NCBI RefSeq assembly: GCF_030063475.1
Contig: NZ_JASIRT010000030.1
Span: 1-56,789, forward strand
From: Roseomonas sp. E05
GTDB lineage: Bacteria; Pseudomonadota; Alphaproteobacteria; Acetobacterales; Acetobacteraceae
DNA length: 56,789 nt
Direction of reading: 5' to 3'
Shown: positions 43,362 through 53,145 of the stretch, in pieces
Layout of the letters: the number at the start of each line of letters is the position of its first letter
How positions within the stretch are numbered: position 1 is the stretch's first letter
Translations under genes and position numbers: made by a program
Notes under the pieces: model-generated
What the model was told of the DNA's origin: nothing
Database searches by the model: none
The model's input: only the letters and a program-made list of their open reading frames with translations

Positions 43362-43411
43362 CCATTCGCACGGCGCCCCCTCACCCTGAGGGGACACACG
43401 CAGGAGGCACC
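43362..43411 (+). promoter_or_regulatory. Box-hairpin leader of the unknown gene before icmO
   Basis: CCATTCGCAC (43362-43371), then CCCCTCA (43377-43383) pairs with TGAGGGG (43387-43393). Here the stem does not include the AGGAGG at 43402-43407, though CCTC and GAGG could pair in an alternative fold. ATG at 43412, gap 40 nt. Confidence 0.65.
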
Positions 43412-43921
43412 ATGAACCCGTCCCATCTCAGCCTGGTCGTCGGTGGCGCCGCTGCGCCGGGCGCCGACCATCCCGACACCACGACGCCGCTGCCCGGAGC
43501 GGGCACGCTGCACCTCCACCTCCATGTTGCCAGCGAAGCGATGGAGAGGGCCCCCGGGGAGAAGGGCCAGCCTCTCAGTCGCTGGACCGGCCTCCTTGCG
43601 GGCATGGCCCTGGTCGTGGCCTTCGGCGGCGGCTACCAGCTCGGCCATCGGCCGGCGCGGGATGACGTGTCCAATCTGCGCCCGCCAGCTCTGGCCGGGT
43701 TCACGCCCCCGGTCGAGGCGGTGATGCCGAGCACCGCCGGCGGGCTGCCGGCCATCCAGCGCGAGTTGGCGCTGCCGCCTCGTATCATCCCCCCGCAGGG
43801 TGTCGCGCCGCACGCGGCCACCCCGCCCGCCGCTCAAAGCGCGCCCGGCACTCCCGCTGCCGTTGCCGCCGGCACAGGCCCAACCGGGCCCAGCCGCAAC
43901 GCCTTCGGCCTCGAGAACTGA
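43412..43921 (+). CDS. Small bitopic membrane protein before icmO
   Basis: The 169-residue product has a short N terminus with HLHLHVA, one membrane span (about residues 59-77) and a Pro/Ala-rich periplasmic C terminus. AGGAGG precedes the ATG. It heads the unit that carries icmO (starting three bases later), so it may help coupling-protein assembly. No family recognised. Confidence 0.6.
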   Translation: MNPSHLSLVVGGAAAPGADHPDTTTPLPGAGTLHLHLHVASEAMERAPGEKGQPLSRWTGLLAGMALVVAFGGGYQLGHRPARDDVSNLRPPALAGFTPPVEAVMPSTAGGLPAIQRELALPPRIIPPQGVAPHAATPPAAQSAPGTPAAVAAGTGPTGPSRNAFGLEN

Positions 43922-43924
43922 CCC

Positions 43925-46228
43925 GTGATCCAGCGTGAGATCCTCGGGCCGCAGGAGCGGTTCGAACGCTCTGGCACCCAGGGTCTGCGTGACGTCCGGC
44001 CCTTCACCACCCGGTTCGTCGAAGGGCTGAAGAGCTCGGCCTCGGCCTTGGTGCTCGCGGGCATGGCCGGCGCCACGTTCTTCTACCCGGCCTGTCTGGA
44101 CCTGACCTTGCCGGTGTCGCTGCTCTATGCGGGCTGGGTGCTGACCCGCCGGGCCACCCTGCCCATCCGGCTGCCACGGAGCGCGGGCGTCCTCGACTAC
44201 AACTACCCAGACCCGGCCACCCGCCGGCCCCGGATGGCGGCCGGCTCCATCTTCCTCGGCTGGGACCAGGGCACCGGCCAGGAACTCTGGATCACCAACG
44301 AGGACGGCCGCCAGCACGGCACCATCCCGGGCACCACGGGCGCGGGCAAGACCACCGCCATCCTGAGCCTGCTCAGCAATTCACTCACCCACGGCAGTGG
44401 TTTCGTCCTGGTGGACGGCAAGGCCGACAACAAGCTCTACGGCGAGATCTATGCTCTGGCGCGGTCCTTCGGCCGTGAGGACGATGTGCTCGCGCTCAAT
44501 TTCCTGACCGCGAGCGGGATCAAGGAAAGCAACACCTTCAACCCGTTCGCGACCGGCAACGCCGACGCGATCCGCGAGCTGCTGGCGAGCCAGCTCGGCG
44601 AGCAGCAGGCCAATGACAGCAACGGCGTGTTCCGGGCCCGCGCCATCGCGCTGATCGGCACCATGGCCCCGGTGCTAGTCTGGATGCGCGACCACAAGGG
44701 TGTGCCGATCAACATCGAGACGATCCGCTTCGCGCTGGAACTGCGCGGCATCTGGATGTTGGCCACGCAGCGAATCTTCTGCTCGCGCAACGCGGAGACG
44801 GGAGAGGTGATCGAGATCCCGGTCCCCGACATGCCGGAGGACATCATCTACCCGGCGAGCGCCTATCTCGGCGAGCTGCCGGGCTACGATACCTCCGTAC
44901 CTTACAACGAGCAGAAGGGCGACGAGCCGTCGAAGCAGCACGGCTTCGCGCTGTTCTACTTCACCGCGACCTTCACCCAGCTCGCAGTGTCGCTCGGGCA
45001 CATCTTCAAGGTGCTGAGCGGCGACATCGACATGCGCGACGTGGTGCTCAACCGGCGCATCCTGGTGGTGAACCTGCCGGCGCTGGAGAACTCCGACGAC
45101 ACCCTGGCGGCGCTCGGCAAGATCGTCGTGGCCAGTCTGCGCGGCATGCTGGCGCAGTTGCTCGGTGCCAAGCTCTCGGGTGATTCCAGTGAGATCTTCT
45201 CCCTCAAGCCCGGCATGGGCGAGGGGCCGTTTCACGTCGCCTTCGACGAGCTGGCCTATTACGCGACCAACGGCATGGATCGCATGCTGGCCATGGGCCG
45301 CGGGCTGAACATCATGTTCTGGCTCGGCTTCCAGGAGCTGTCCGGCATCTGGGCACGGCTTGGTGAGAAGACCGCTTCGCTGCTCGGCAACGCCAACCTG
45401 ACCATCGCCATGCGCCAGCAGGACGCGCAGCGCACCCGTGAGTGGATCGAGAAGACGGCCGGGCAGACCTATGTCACGCAGGCCACGTCCTTCCAGGGCG
45501 GCAGCGATGGCGTCTACCGCGAGGCGCAGCACGCCGAGATGCGCCAGGTCGGCCGCGTCGAGTGGAACGACCTGCAGCGCCTGCTCGAGGGTGAGGCGAT
45601 CGTGCTGTTCGGCGGTCGGCGCATCTACGCCAAGCTGTTCCACGCCAAGGTCGACAGCAACGGACCGATCCGCCTTAACGTGCCCCTGATGCTGGCGGCT
45701 CCCCCTGGCGAGGCGGTGCGCAGCCGCCGGGACGGCGTCGCTGCGCTCTCCGAACTGATCGAGGCCGGCGAACTGGCCCGCGGCAGGTCGGAAGACCTGC
45801 CGCCGGTCCTCCGCGCCGTGATCGACGGCTTCAAGGCGTCGGACGCCCCCGACATTCCAGGCCGGGTCAAGGCGGCGATCGCCGCCGTGGAGGCGGTGCC
45901 CCCCGATCCCCGACCGGACGGCACCCATGCCGAGCCGCCGGAGGGAGATTTCCGCCAGATGCTGGGCGAGGCCGCCGAAGGACCCGACGATGGCGACATG
46001 GGGCAGGGGCTTCCGGGAGGAAACGTCGATCCCGAGGCCATCCCCCTGCTGACCGAGATCGAGCGCCACGGGGGCGCGACGGGCGCCGCCGCGCGGCGCA
46101 ACAGCCTCGCCGCCGTCGGCGCCGGGCAGGAGGCGCAGAGCGCCATTCCGCCCAGCTCCCACCCGGCCATGACCGCAGCCGAGTTGCGCGTCCGCATCGA
46201 CCAGATCATCGAGCGGATCGCGGCCTGA
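43925..46228 (+). CDS. icmO: DotL/IcmO/TrbC type IV coupling ATPase
   Basis: The 767-residue product has two N-terminal spans (about 40-55, 61-75), Walker A PGTTGAGKTT (about 136-145), Walker B-region HVAFDELAYYATNG, and IMFWLGFQELSGIWARLGEKTASLLGNANLTIAMR. The C-terminal ~170 residues are acidic and Pro-rich, ending MTAAELRVRIDQIIERIAA; in Legionella this tail binds DotN, IcmS and IcmW. The start is GTG. Confidence 0.92.
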   Translation: MIQREILGPQERFERSGTQGLRDVRPFTTRFVEGLKSSASALVLAGMAGATFFYPACLDLTLPVSLLYAGWVLTRRATLPIRLPRSAGVLDYNYPDPATRRPRMAAGSIFLGWDQGTGQELWITNEDGRQHGTIPGTTGAGKTTAILSLLSNSLTHGSGFVLVDGKADNKLYGEIYALARSFGREDDVLALNFLTASGIKESNTFNPFATGNADAIRELLASQLGEQQANDSNGVFRARAIALIGTMAPVLVWMRDHKGVPINIETIRFALELRGIWMLATQRIFCSRNAETGEVIEIPVPDMPEDIIYPASAYLGELPGYDTSVPYNEQKGDEPSKQHGFALFYFTATFTQLAVSLGHIFKVLSGDIDMRDVVLNRRILVVNLPALENSDDTLAALGKIVVASLRGMLAQLLGAKLSGDSSEIFSLKPGMGEGPFHVAFDELAYYATNGMDRMLAMGRGLNIMFWLGFQELSGIWARLGEKTASLLGNANLTIAMRQQDAQRTREWIEKTAGQTYVTQATSFQGGSDGVYREAQHAEMRQVGRVEWNDLQRLLEGEAIVLFGGRRIYAKLFHAKVDSNGPIRLNVPLMLAAPPGEAVRSRRDGVAALSELIEAGELARGRSEDLPPVLRAVIDGFKASDAPDIPGRVKAAIAAVEAVPPDPRPDGTHAEPPEGDFRQMLGEAAEGPDDGDMGQGLPGGNVDPEAIPLLTEIERHGGATGAAARRNSLAAVGAGQEAQSAIPPSSHPAMTAAELRVRIDQIIERIAA

Positions 46229-46242
46229 CTATGGAGACGCAG

Positions 46243-46710
46243 ATGGACAGCACCACCAGGACCGCACCGCGGAGGCGCGCCCAGCCGGTCCGTGACCAGA
46301 TCCTGGCCTACCTGACCGAGCCGCGGCACGCCTATGAGATCGCGGCTCATACCGGCCGGAGGACCGCCACCATCACCGGCCATATGCAGGCCATGCTGCG
46401 CCTCAGGCTGGTGGAGCGGGTCGCCTATGGTGTCTACGCCAGGGCGGGCACCCTGCGCGGCCCGGCGCCAGCCGAGGCGCTGGCCCGCCCCCACCCGATC
46501 CGGAGCGAGATCTTCCGCTTCCTGGCCGAGCCGCGGCACATCGATGACATCGCCGCCCACCTCGGCCGCTGCCACGACAAGGTCACGCCCGAGCTCAGGA
46601 CCATGATCGGGAATGGCCTGATGCGCTGCATCGGACCGCAGGTCTTCGCGCGGGCGGGTAAGGGCACCGGCCAGGAAAGTAGCCGCCGGTTCGTTGCGGC
46701 TGGTTGGTGA
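46243..46710 (+). CDS. Tandem winged-helix-like protein
   Basis: The 155-residue product contains two similar halves: VRDQILAYLTEPRHAYEIAAHTGRRTATITGHMQAML and IRSEIFRFLAEPRHIDDIAAHLGRCHDKVTPELRTMI. Each reads as a winged-helix unit, so this is an internal duplication. GGAG seven bases before the ATG at 46243 favours it over the ATG at 46231. It may regulate transfer or the genes to the right. Confidence 0.68.
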   Translation: MDSTTRTAPRRRAQPVRDQILAYLTEPRHAYEIAAHTGRRTATITGHMQAMLRLRLVERVAYGVYARAGTLRGPAPAEALARPHPIRSEIFRFLAEPRHIDDIAAHLGRCHDKVTPELRTMIGNGLMRCIGPQVFARAGKGTGQESSRRFVAAGW

Positions 46711-46771
46711 GCCGGCCTATTCTCGCCGCCCTGGCTGGGCGGGTTCAGCCTGGCAGAGGAACCGTCAAGCC

Positions 46772-47512
46772 GTGCCCAATTTCAAGGCGGGGGTGACCGC
46801 AGCGGTCGAACGGGTCCGGGGCAGTGAGGGCCAGAGCCTTGTTCAACAGGCATGTGACGCCATCGTCCACGCCATCGCGCGGGGCGTCTTTCTGCCCGGA
46901 GACCGGATGGTGGAGGCCTACATTGCCGAGGACCTTGGCTTCAGCCGCGTCCCGGTGCGGGAGGCCCTCCGGGGATTGGAGCATCGCGGGCTCCTGCATT
47001 CACCGGACAAGGGGCTGCGGCTGATCGTCCCGACGCAACGCGATGTGGAGGAGCTGGTCGAGCTGCGGCGCATGATGGAGAGTGCCGCCCTCCGGCACGC
47101 CATGGCCCGCCAGGGCGGTCCCGACCGCTGGAACTCTCTGCGGGACGCCCTGAGAGAGGGGAGGGCGGCCGCGGCCGCCCGGGATGCCACCAGGGCGATC
47201 GTCGCGGACCGGCGGTTCCATGAAGCCCTATGGCGGGAGGCTGGCCACGAGCTGCTGCTGAGCAGCCTGATCCAGCTCTGGCAGCGTCAGCTGGTGATGT
47301 GTACGGCCATGCGCGAGCAGATCGACTTCAAGACTGGTCAGGCCGATCACGAGGGCATCCTGGCGGCGATCGAGGCCGGCGATTGGGAGGAGGCGGAGCG
47401 ACGCCTGACGGCTCATGGCGGCTGGCTCGCTCAGCAGGACTTCGCAGCGGCGCTGAAAGGCGCGCGGGAGGCCCGAAGGCTCGCGGCACTACGGGCCAAG
47501 TGGCGGACGTAA
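46772..47512 (+). CDS. GntR-family (FadR/FCD) regulator
   Basis: The 246-residue product has a GntR winged helix (ACDAIVHAIARGVFLPGDRMVEAYIAEDLGFSRVPVREALRGLEHRGLL) followed by an all-helical FCD ligand domain (VEELVELRRMMESAALRHA...ADHEGILAAIEAGDWEEAERRLTAHGG). The start is taken as the GTG at 46772 with GAGGAA upstream. It sits immediately before mutS (two-base gap), apparently co-transcribed. The ligand is unknown; metal or acid ligands are typical. Confidence 0.85.
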   Translation: MPNFKAGVTAAVERVRGSEGQSLVQQACDAIVHAIARGVFLPGDRMVEAYIAEDLGFSRVPVREALRGLEHRGLLHSPDKGLRLIVPTQRDVEELVELRRMMESAALRHAMARQGGPDRWNSLRDALREGRAAAAARDATRAIVADRRFHEALWREAGHELLLSSLIQLWQRQLVMCTAMREQIDFKTGQADHEGILAAIEAGDWEEAERRLTAHGGWLAQQDFAAALKGAREARRLAALRAKWRT

Positions 47513-47514
47513 AG

Positions 47515-49965
47515 GTGAAGGAAGTAGCCCCGACCCAGCCCGGAAGCCCAATGATGGCCGCCCACGCCGCCGCTGCCGCGGCGGCGCCCGGGCACCTCAT
47601 CCTGTTCCGGGTAGGCGAGTTCTACGAGGTGCTCGGGTCCGATGCCCCTGTTGCGGCACGGGTTCTCGGCCTGCAGCTGACGCGGCGGCGCCAAAAGGAC
47701 GCGGCCGACGTCCCGATGTGCGGCATTCCTGCGGCAACCGCTTCAGCCGCCGTGGCGCGCCTCCTCACTGCCGGGCACAAGGTGGCTCTCTCCGAGCAGC
47801 CCCCCGAGCCCGGCGCGGATCGCCCGCTCCGCCGCATGACGCCCAGCACCTCCGTCGATTCCGAGGTGCTGGTCGAAGGGCGGCCGAACAACCTCTGCGT
47901 CGCCCTGGCGGAGGGGGACGCGACGGCCTTCGCCTGGACCGATCTGTCGACCGGAGAAACCGGCACGGCCATGTCTTCCCTGAACGGCTGTGGCGCCGCG
48001 CTGGCCCGGATCGCTCCCTCCGAGGTCCTGGTGGGGCGCTGGCCCGAAGCTTCGGACGCCTTGGCCGTCGCGCTCCGCGGGTCGGGCATTCCCTTTTCCA
48101 ACCTGGACCGGCCAGTGCCGACGCCAGATCAGGCAAGGCAGGCTCTGCTCGACTGTTACGGCGCGGACACCGCTGAGCGGCTTCAGGGCTTCTCGCCCGC
48201 CGAGCTCACGGCCCTCGCGGGCCTGCTCGAGTATGTCCGCGCGATCGTCGGGCGCCTGCCGGATGCCATGATGCTCCCGCGGCGCGCCGGCATGGGCGAC
48301 ACCATGGAGATCGACGCGCCAACCCTGCGGGGGCTCGAAGTTCTGTCCTCGGCATCGGGCCGGGAAGGCTCGCTTCTGTCCGTGCTCGATCGGACGGTGA
48401 CGGCCCCGGGAGCCCGCCTGCTGGTTCGGCAACTGGCGGCACCGCTGACGGAGCCGGCCACGATCGCGCGCCGGCTGGCCATGGTCAGGTTTCTGGTGCG
48501 GAACGCACCTGTCAGGACCGGCTGCCGGGAAGCGTTGTCCGGCATGCCGGACGCTCTCCGCGCTTGCGGGCGCCTTTCTCTGGGCCAAGGCGGCCCGCGC
48601 GATCTGGCCACGGTTCGTGGCTTCCTCGAGCGCGTTGCCCAGGCAGCCAGCCAGTTGCAGCAGGCCACTGACCTGCCGCCCGGCCTGCTCACTGCTGCCC
48701 GTGAGCTTGCAGGTGGAAGCTCCGGTTCGTGCGGCGATCTCGGCGCAACGCTGCGTCGCGCGTTGGTCGCCCTTCCGCCAGCCGAGGTGGGGGCTGGCTT
48801 CGTCGCGGAGGGCTACGACGCCAAACTCGACGCAGCCCGCCAGGTCGTCACCGAGGGGGAGGGGGCGCTCGAGGCGCTCCAGACACGCTACGTCGGCGAG
48901 ACCGGAGTGAAGAGCCTCCGCATCAGGGTCAACACGGTGCTAGGCTACCATGTCGAGGTGCCGGCCGCGGCTGCCAAGGCGCTCGGAGCCGAGTTTGTGC
49001 TGCGCCAGGGACTGGCCAACTCCAGCCGCTTCGCGACGGCGGAGCTGGACCGCCTTGCGGCCGAACACGCGGCGGCAACGGAAACCGTACAGCGTGCCGA
49101 GCAGCGGATCTTCGAAGCGCTCCGCACGGCGACCCTCGCCAACAGATCAGCACTGACCCGGATCGCCCATGCAGCGGCTGCGCTGGATCTGGTCTGCGGT
49201 CTCGCGCAGGCGGCCGCGGAGGGGCTATGGGCGGAACCTGAGCTGTCCGACGATGCGGAGTTGCACATCGAGGGCGGTCGCCACCCCGTAGCCGAGGCGA
49301 TCCTGGACGCGGCAAGCCGTTCCTTCGTCCCGAACGACTGCCACATGGGGGATGGTCAGCGCCTTTGGTTGCTGACAGGTCCGAATATGGCGGGCAAGTC
49401 GACGTTCCTGCGCCAGGTCGCTCTCATCGTGCTGATGGCGCAGATCGGCTCTTTCGTCCCCGCGCAACGTGCGCGCATTGGCACGGTCGACAAGCTGTTC
49501 AGCCGGATTGGCGCCTCGGATGACCTGGCTGCTGGCCGCTCAACCTTCATGGTGGAGATGCTGGAGACGGCGGCCATTCTGAATCAGGCAACCCCGCGCT
49601 CGCTCGTGATCCTGGACGAGGTGGGGCGCGGCACGTCGACGCATGACGGACTTTCCATCGCTCAGGCCTGCATGGAGTATCTGCATGATCGGGTCAGATG
49701 TCGGACGCTCTTCGCGACCCATTTCCACGAGCTGGCAGACGCGGCCGAGCGGATGAGCGATGCGATCTGCATGGCGATGGACGCCGCGGCCGGGCGGCAC
49801 GGTGACATCTTCAGCTACAAGGTGCTTCCCGGTCGTTCTGGCCGCTCATACGGTCTCAAGATCGCGGCGCTCGCCGGGATACCGGATCCTGTTCTGCGGC
49901 GCGCTGAAGAGATCCTCGCTCAGCACCTTGGCGATGCCGCGGAGGCACCAAATTCCGCTCCGTAA
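47515..49965 (+). CDS. mutS: MutS-family mismatch recognition ATPase, accessory copy
   Basis: The 816-residue protein is a MutS1 in length and layout. Its mismatch-binding motif GEFYEVLG has the F-x-E of MutS1. Walker A is GPNMAGKST (about 622-630), followed by SRIGASDDLAAGRSTFMVEM, Walker B LVILDEVGRGTSTHDG, and FATHFHELAD. There is no mutL nearby. The start is a GTG just after the GntR stop with no clear ribosome binding site; an ATG at 47551 is possible. Presence in a transfer region suggests a cargo or plasmid-maintenance role. Confidence 0.9.
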   Translation: MKEVAPTQPGSPMMAAHAAAAAAAPGHLILFRVGEFYEVLGSDAPVAARVLGLQLTRRRQKDAADVPMCGIPAATASAAVARLLTAGHKVALSEQPPEPGADRPLRRMTPSTSVDSEVLVEGRPNNLCVALAEGDATAFAWTDLSTGETGTAMSSLNGCGAALARIAPSEVLVGRWPEASDALAVALRGSGIPFSNLDRPVPTPDQARQALLDCYGADTAERLQGFSPAELTALAGLLEYVRAIVGRLPDAMMLPRRAGMGDTMEIDAPTLRGLEVLSSASGREGSLLSVLDRTVTAPGARLLVRQLAAPLTEPATIARRLAMVRFLVRNAPVRTGCREALSGMPDALRACGRLSLGQGGPRDLATVRGFLERVAQAASQLQQATDLPPGLLTAARELAGGSSGSCGDLGATLRRALVALPPAEVGAGFVAEGYDAKLDAARQVVTEGEGALEALQTRYVGETGVKSLRIRVNTVLGYHVEVPAAAAKALGAEFVLRQGLANSSRFATAELDRLAAEHAAATETVQRAEQRIFEALRTATLANRSALTRIAHAAAALDLVCGLAQAAAEGLWAEPELSDDAELHIEGGRHPVAEAILDAASRSFVPNDCHMGDGQRLWLLTGPNMAGKSTFLRQVALIVLMAQIGSFVPAQRARIGTVDKLFSRIGASDDLAAGRSTFMVEMLETAAILNQATPRSLVILDEVGRGTSTHDGLSIAQACMEYLHDRVRCRTLFATHFHELADAAERMSDAICMAMDAAAGRHGDIFSYKVLPGRSGRSYGLKIAALAGIPDPVLRRAEEILAQHLGDAAEAPNSAP

Positions 49966-50048
49966 CCGCGTCGGCGGGTTACTTAACTCTGGCCATCCCA
50001 AGGCGTAGGTTCAGCGGTCTTCTCGCGCAGTGATTTGGATAAGGTGGA

Positions 50049-50381
50049 ATGTCGAGAGAACTGGCTCAGAAGATCACCTTGGCGATTTGCATGGGGATCG
50101 GTCTGCATGCATCCCACGCGATCGCGCAGATTCCATCCATCAACGGCCCGAATTCAGGCGGCCAGCCGTCCCGCCCTGCCACCCCACCACGGCCGGCCAC
50201 GACCTGGGATTTCGTCGAGCAGCCGGTCAGCGCGCTGCTCAACGGCGGATACCGGGTTGCCGCCATGTCGGGCCCTGCGCTCACCCTGGAGAAGGACGGG
50301 AAATACCTTCTGTGCGAAATCCGGCCCGCCGGCTTTGGTGGGACTGCACAAGCAACGTCCGAATGTCACCGGCTCAACTGA
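50049..50381 (+). CDS. Small exported protein, unknown function
   Basis: The 110-residue product has a Sec signal (ITLAICMGIGLHASHAIAQ) and a mature part with a Pro-rich start, then VSALLNGGYRVAAMSGPALTLEKDGKYLLCEI and a second cysteine in SECHRLN. A disulfide is likely. No family recognised. Its end overlaps the convergent minus-strand gene by eight bases. Confidence 0.55.
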   Translation: MSRELAQKITLAICMGIGLHASHAIAQIPSINGPNSGGQPSRPATPPRPATTWDFVEQPVSALLNGGYRVAAMSGPALTLEKDGKYLLCEIRPAGFGGTAQATSECHRLN

Positions 50382-50640
50382 GGATCCAGGAGGGCGGCCG
50401 GAGGGGCGGTTCAGCCTGCCTCTGTGCACCACGCTCCGCCGGGAGCTTGTAAGGGGCCGGCAGCGTCTGGCTGTCGATCCAGCTGTCGATGATGCGCAGC
50501 CACCCGCCCCACCTGCCGTGCCACGATCCGTCGAACGGGTGCCCGGGCATCACCAGTCTGGAAAGATGCCCCTTCGCCTCCACTTCGATGCGTGCGCCAC
50601 GATACTCATAGGTGACGCCGCCCCAGCGGTTCGATGGCAT
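50374..50640 (-). CDS. Small protein of unknown function
   Basis: The 88-residue product has alternating hydrophobic residues in VTYEYRGARIEVEAKGHLSRLV and a Trp/Gly-rich stretch (GSWHGRWGGWLRIIDSW). The purine run before its ATG (GGAGGG) is immediately adjacent, too close for efficient initiation, so the start is uncertain. It follows the next minus-strand gene by 30 bases. Plasmid genes of this type (DUF-like, single domain) are often near relaxase operons. Confidence 0.45.
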   Translation of the reverse strand: MPSNRWGGVTYEYRGARIEVEAKGHLSRLVMPGHPFDGSWHGRWGGWLRIIDSWIDSQTLPAPYKLPAERGAQRQAEPPLRPPSWILS

Positions 50641-50670
50641 CCCTCCGCACGGCCGACACCGTTCCGCCTG

Positions 50671-51237
50671 TCAGGCCGAACGAGCCAGTCCGAAGGCCTC
50701 CGCGAACTCGGCATCGCGGTCGACCGGCGCCCAGGTCTCGCCGCGCTCGGCGATCCGTACCGCCCGCGCCGCCCCCTCGGCTTCCTCGCTGCACAGGTGC
50801 GCCTGCACCAGCAACTCGGCCGCACGACCGCTCAACGCCTCGGCGCGCGTCTGGAGCGGCTCGATCCAGTAGCCACCCTCGGTCTGCGCCCGCACGAGTT
50901 CCTGATGCACCTCGCTGGCAGCGACCGCCGCATCGTGGGCCTCACGACAGGCCGCGACCGCCTGCGTGAGCAGCGGCTCCAGCACACGTTGCAGGGCCGC
51001 CCGGCGCACCTCGCCCGGCTCGTTCGGCACATGCTCACGGATGTACTCGGCCGTGCCGGCGTCCGCCGCGTCACGAAGGCCCGCGACCGGGTAATCGAGG
51101 CCGAACGCCTCGGCCACGTTGCCCACCTCGCGCGGGTCCGGTGCGATCTCGCGCAGGAGATCCAGCGTCGGCCGGGCCCGACGCTCGACCGGGAAGCGGA
51201 TGACGTTCGTCAGCCCGGGCAGCAGCTCAATACGCAT
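50671..51237 (-). CDS. Helical protein of unknown function
   Basis: The 188-residue product has a long helical stretch (about residues 85-170) with heptad-like Ala/Leu/Glu spacing. Its N-terminal TNVIRFPVERRARPTLDLLREIAPD resembles short plasmid-borne proteins with an IxFPxxRR motif. GGAGGAG six bases before the ATG at 51237 sets the start. The long intergenic region to the right holds its promoter. Confidence 0.6.
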   Translation of the reverse strand: MRIELLPGLTNVIRFPVERRARPTLDLLREIAPDPREVGNVAEAFGLDYPVAGLRDAADAGTAEYIREHVPNEPGEVRRAALQRVLEPLLTQAVAACREAHDAAVAASEVHQELVRAQTEGGYWIEPLQTRAEALSGRAAELLVQAHLCSEEAEGAARAVRIAERGETWAPVDRDAEFAEAFGLARSA

Positions 51238-51555
51238 GGTCAGCTCCTCCGTTAGCGACAGAATCCTAGGCCGAACAGGCCGTGAACACAAGCTAAATAT
51301 ATGAAAACAATGGATTATTTTGCCGGATGGGGGTCTTCGAGGAAATCGCAGGGGAAGCGCCACCCGGGAAATGCCGCCAGCGGCAGGGTGCCGCCTGGCA
51401 GGCCCCGGGTGGGCAGGAATCGCGCCGGAGCGGGTTGAGCCGGCCGGGATGGGGGACCATGCTGCATTGCAGTGTAACTATCGGCAGCCAACAACCCTGA
51501 GAGGTGGCCGCGCGGCGCTCCCGGAGCGTCAGTGCCGGATGAGGAACGAGGTTCG
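51238..51555. promoter_or_regulatory. Divergent intergenic region with an AT-rich core
   Basis: About 318 bases between the divergent helical-protein gene and the MFS gene. The stretch 51290-51325 is strikingly AT-rich (AAATATATGAAAACAATGG) against the GC-rich surroundings and probably holds one or both promoters. A TGAACACA half site, as in the two palindromes, lies near 51282-51289 without its partner. No gene is supported here. Confidence 0.45.
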
Positions 51556-53121
51556 ATGCAAGATCAAGGTGAAGTGCAAGGGGAAAGCCCTGCGCGCACA
51601 GGCTTCACCCATTCCCAGGTGCTTCGGGTTCTGAGCGGAATCCTTCTCTGCCTGTTCTTATCAGCAATTGATCAGACGGTCGTGATCCCCGCCGTTCCCG
51701 CGATTGCGAGCGATCTGAACGGCTTCGGTCATCTCTCCTGGATCGTCTCAGCCTATCTGCTGACCTCGACCACGATGACCCCGATCTATGGCAAGCTGTC
51801 CGACATCTACGGCCGACGCCTGCTGCTGCTGATTGCGCTGGCCGTGTTCGCGGTGGCCTCCGCGCTCTGCGCCATGGCAGGCAGCCTGACCCAGCTCATC
51901 GCGGCGCGAGCCCTGCAGGGGGTCGGCGGCGCCGGGCTGATGGCCATGTCGCAGGCCGCGATTGCCGATGTGGTGAGCCCGCGCGAGCGCGGCCGGTACC
52001 AGGGTTACCTGGCCTCGACCTGGGGCATCGCCTCGGTGGCCGGACCGATCATCGGCGGCTGGGCCACCGAGGCGCTGTCCTGGCGCTGGATCTTCTGGAT
52101 CAACCTGCCGATCGCCCTGGTCGCCATGCTGCTGTGTGACCGCTCCCTGCGACTGCTGACGGTAAAGGCCCGGTCCGTGCGGATCGACTGGCTGGGAGCC
52201 GGACTGCTGACGGCCGCGATCAGCGCTTGGCTGCTGGTGCTGAGCTGGGGCGGGGTGGAGGTGCCCTGGACGTCGCCGATGATCCTTGGCTTGGCGGCGG
52301 CGGGGCTGATCCTGGTCGTGCTGCTGGCCTTCCAGGAGCGGCGCTATCCCGAGCCGCTGCTGCCGCCGCGGCTCTTCGCCAATGGCGTGTTCGTGCGCGG
52401 GGTCGTCGTCGGCGCGATCGCGGCGCTCGGCATGTTCGGCGCCAGCTTCCTGCTGCCGCTGTTCTTCCAGCTGATGCAGGGGGTGGATCCCGGCGTGTCA
52501 GGGGCGCTGGTGGTGCCCTTCATGGCCGCCAACTGCGCCGCGTCCTGGGTCGCCGGCGCGCGGGCCCGCCGTCGCGGCCGGTTGAAGGGCATCATGATCG
52601 CGGGGCTGGTGGCCTGCCTGATCGGCTTCGTGCTGCTCGGCCTGGTGGATGCCTCGACGCCGCGTGCCGTGCTGATCGCGTGGCAGCTGGTGCTGGGCTT
52701 CGGGATCGGCCTGGTGATGCCGACCTGCCTGATGACGGCGCAGAATGCGGCCGAGCGCCGCGATCTCGGCGCCGCGACCGGCTGCCTGCTGTTCCTGCGC
52801 TCGATGGGGGGTGCCTTCGGGAGCACACTGGTCGGTGCGCTGCTGGCCAGCGGCTTTGCGGGGCGGGTGGCGGAGATGCACATCACCGTGCCGGTCGACC
52901 TCAACGCGGTTCGCTCGGCGGACGGTGGCCTGGCAAGCGTGCCGCCGGAGATGCTGCCGCAGCTGCACGCGGCGCTGGCCTGGGGATTCCACCTCGGTTT
53001 CTTTGCCTGCGCCGCAGCGATGGCTGTGGCGATCGTCACCGCCATTGGGATGCGAGACTTGCCGCTGCGGACCGTCTCAGCGGCCGAGCCAGCGCCGGAG
53101 ACCGCGACCCTGGCGCATTGA
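51556..53121 (+). CDS. MFS multidrug exporter, DHA2 (EmrB/QacA) type
   Basis: The 521-residue product shows about 14 membrane spans. The motif A region is [14 protein letters not shown] and motif C-like [13 protein letters not shown], with the DHA2 opening [21 protein letters not shown], where the aspartate is typical. It exports drugs or toxic compounds by proton antiport. The start is the ATG at 51556, preceded by GAGG. It stands alone, convergent with the relaxase gene, and is a likely plasmid cargo gene. Confidence 0.9.
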   Translation: MQDQGEVQGESPARTGFTHSQVLRVLSGILLCLFLSAIDQTVVIPAVPAIASDLNGFGHLSWIVSAYLLTSTTMTPIYGKLSDIYGRRLLLLIALAVFAVASALCAMAGSLTQLIAARALQGVGGAGLMAMSQAAIADVVSPRERGRYQGYLASTWGIASVAGPIIGGWATEALSWRWIFWINLPIALVAMLLCDRSLRLLTVKARSVRIDWLGAGLLTAAISAWLLVLSWGGVEVPWTSPMILGLAAAGLILVVLLAFQERRYPEPLLPPRLFANGVFVRGVVVGAIAALGMFGASFLLPLFFQLMQGVDPGVSGALVVPFMAANCAASWVAGARARRRGRLKGIMIAGLVACLIGFVLLGLVDASTPRAVLIAWQLVLGFGIGLVMPTCLMTAQNAAERRDLGAATGCLLFLRSMGGAFGSTLVGALLASGFAGRVAEMHITVPVDLNAVRSADGGLASVPPEMLPQLHAALAWGFHLGFFACAAAMAVAIVTAIGMRDLPLRTVSAAEPAPETATLAH

Positions 53122-53145
53122 AGCGCCAGGGGAGCAGCGCGCCCG

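Noticed and set aside
18031-43411. Integron-type attC sites as an explanation of the repeated box plus hairpin between genes
   Set aside because: The core lacks the GTTRRRY/RYYYAAC pairs, the elements lie upstream in mRNA leaders, there is no integrase, and gene order is that of a conserved secretion system.
51282-51289. TGAACACA in the MFS upstream region as a third operator
   Set aside because: Only a half site; the matching TGTGTTCA is missing.
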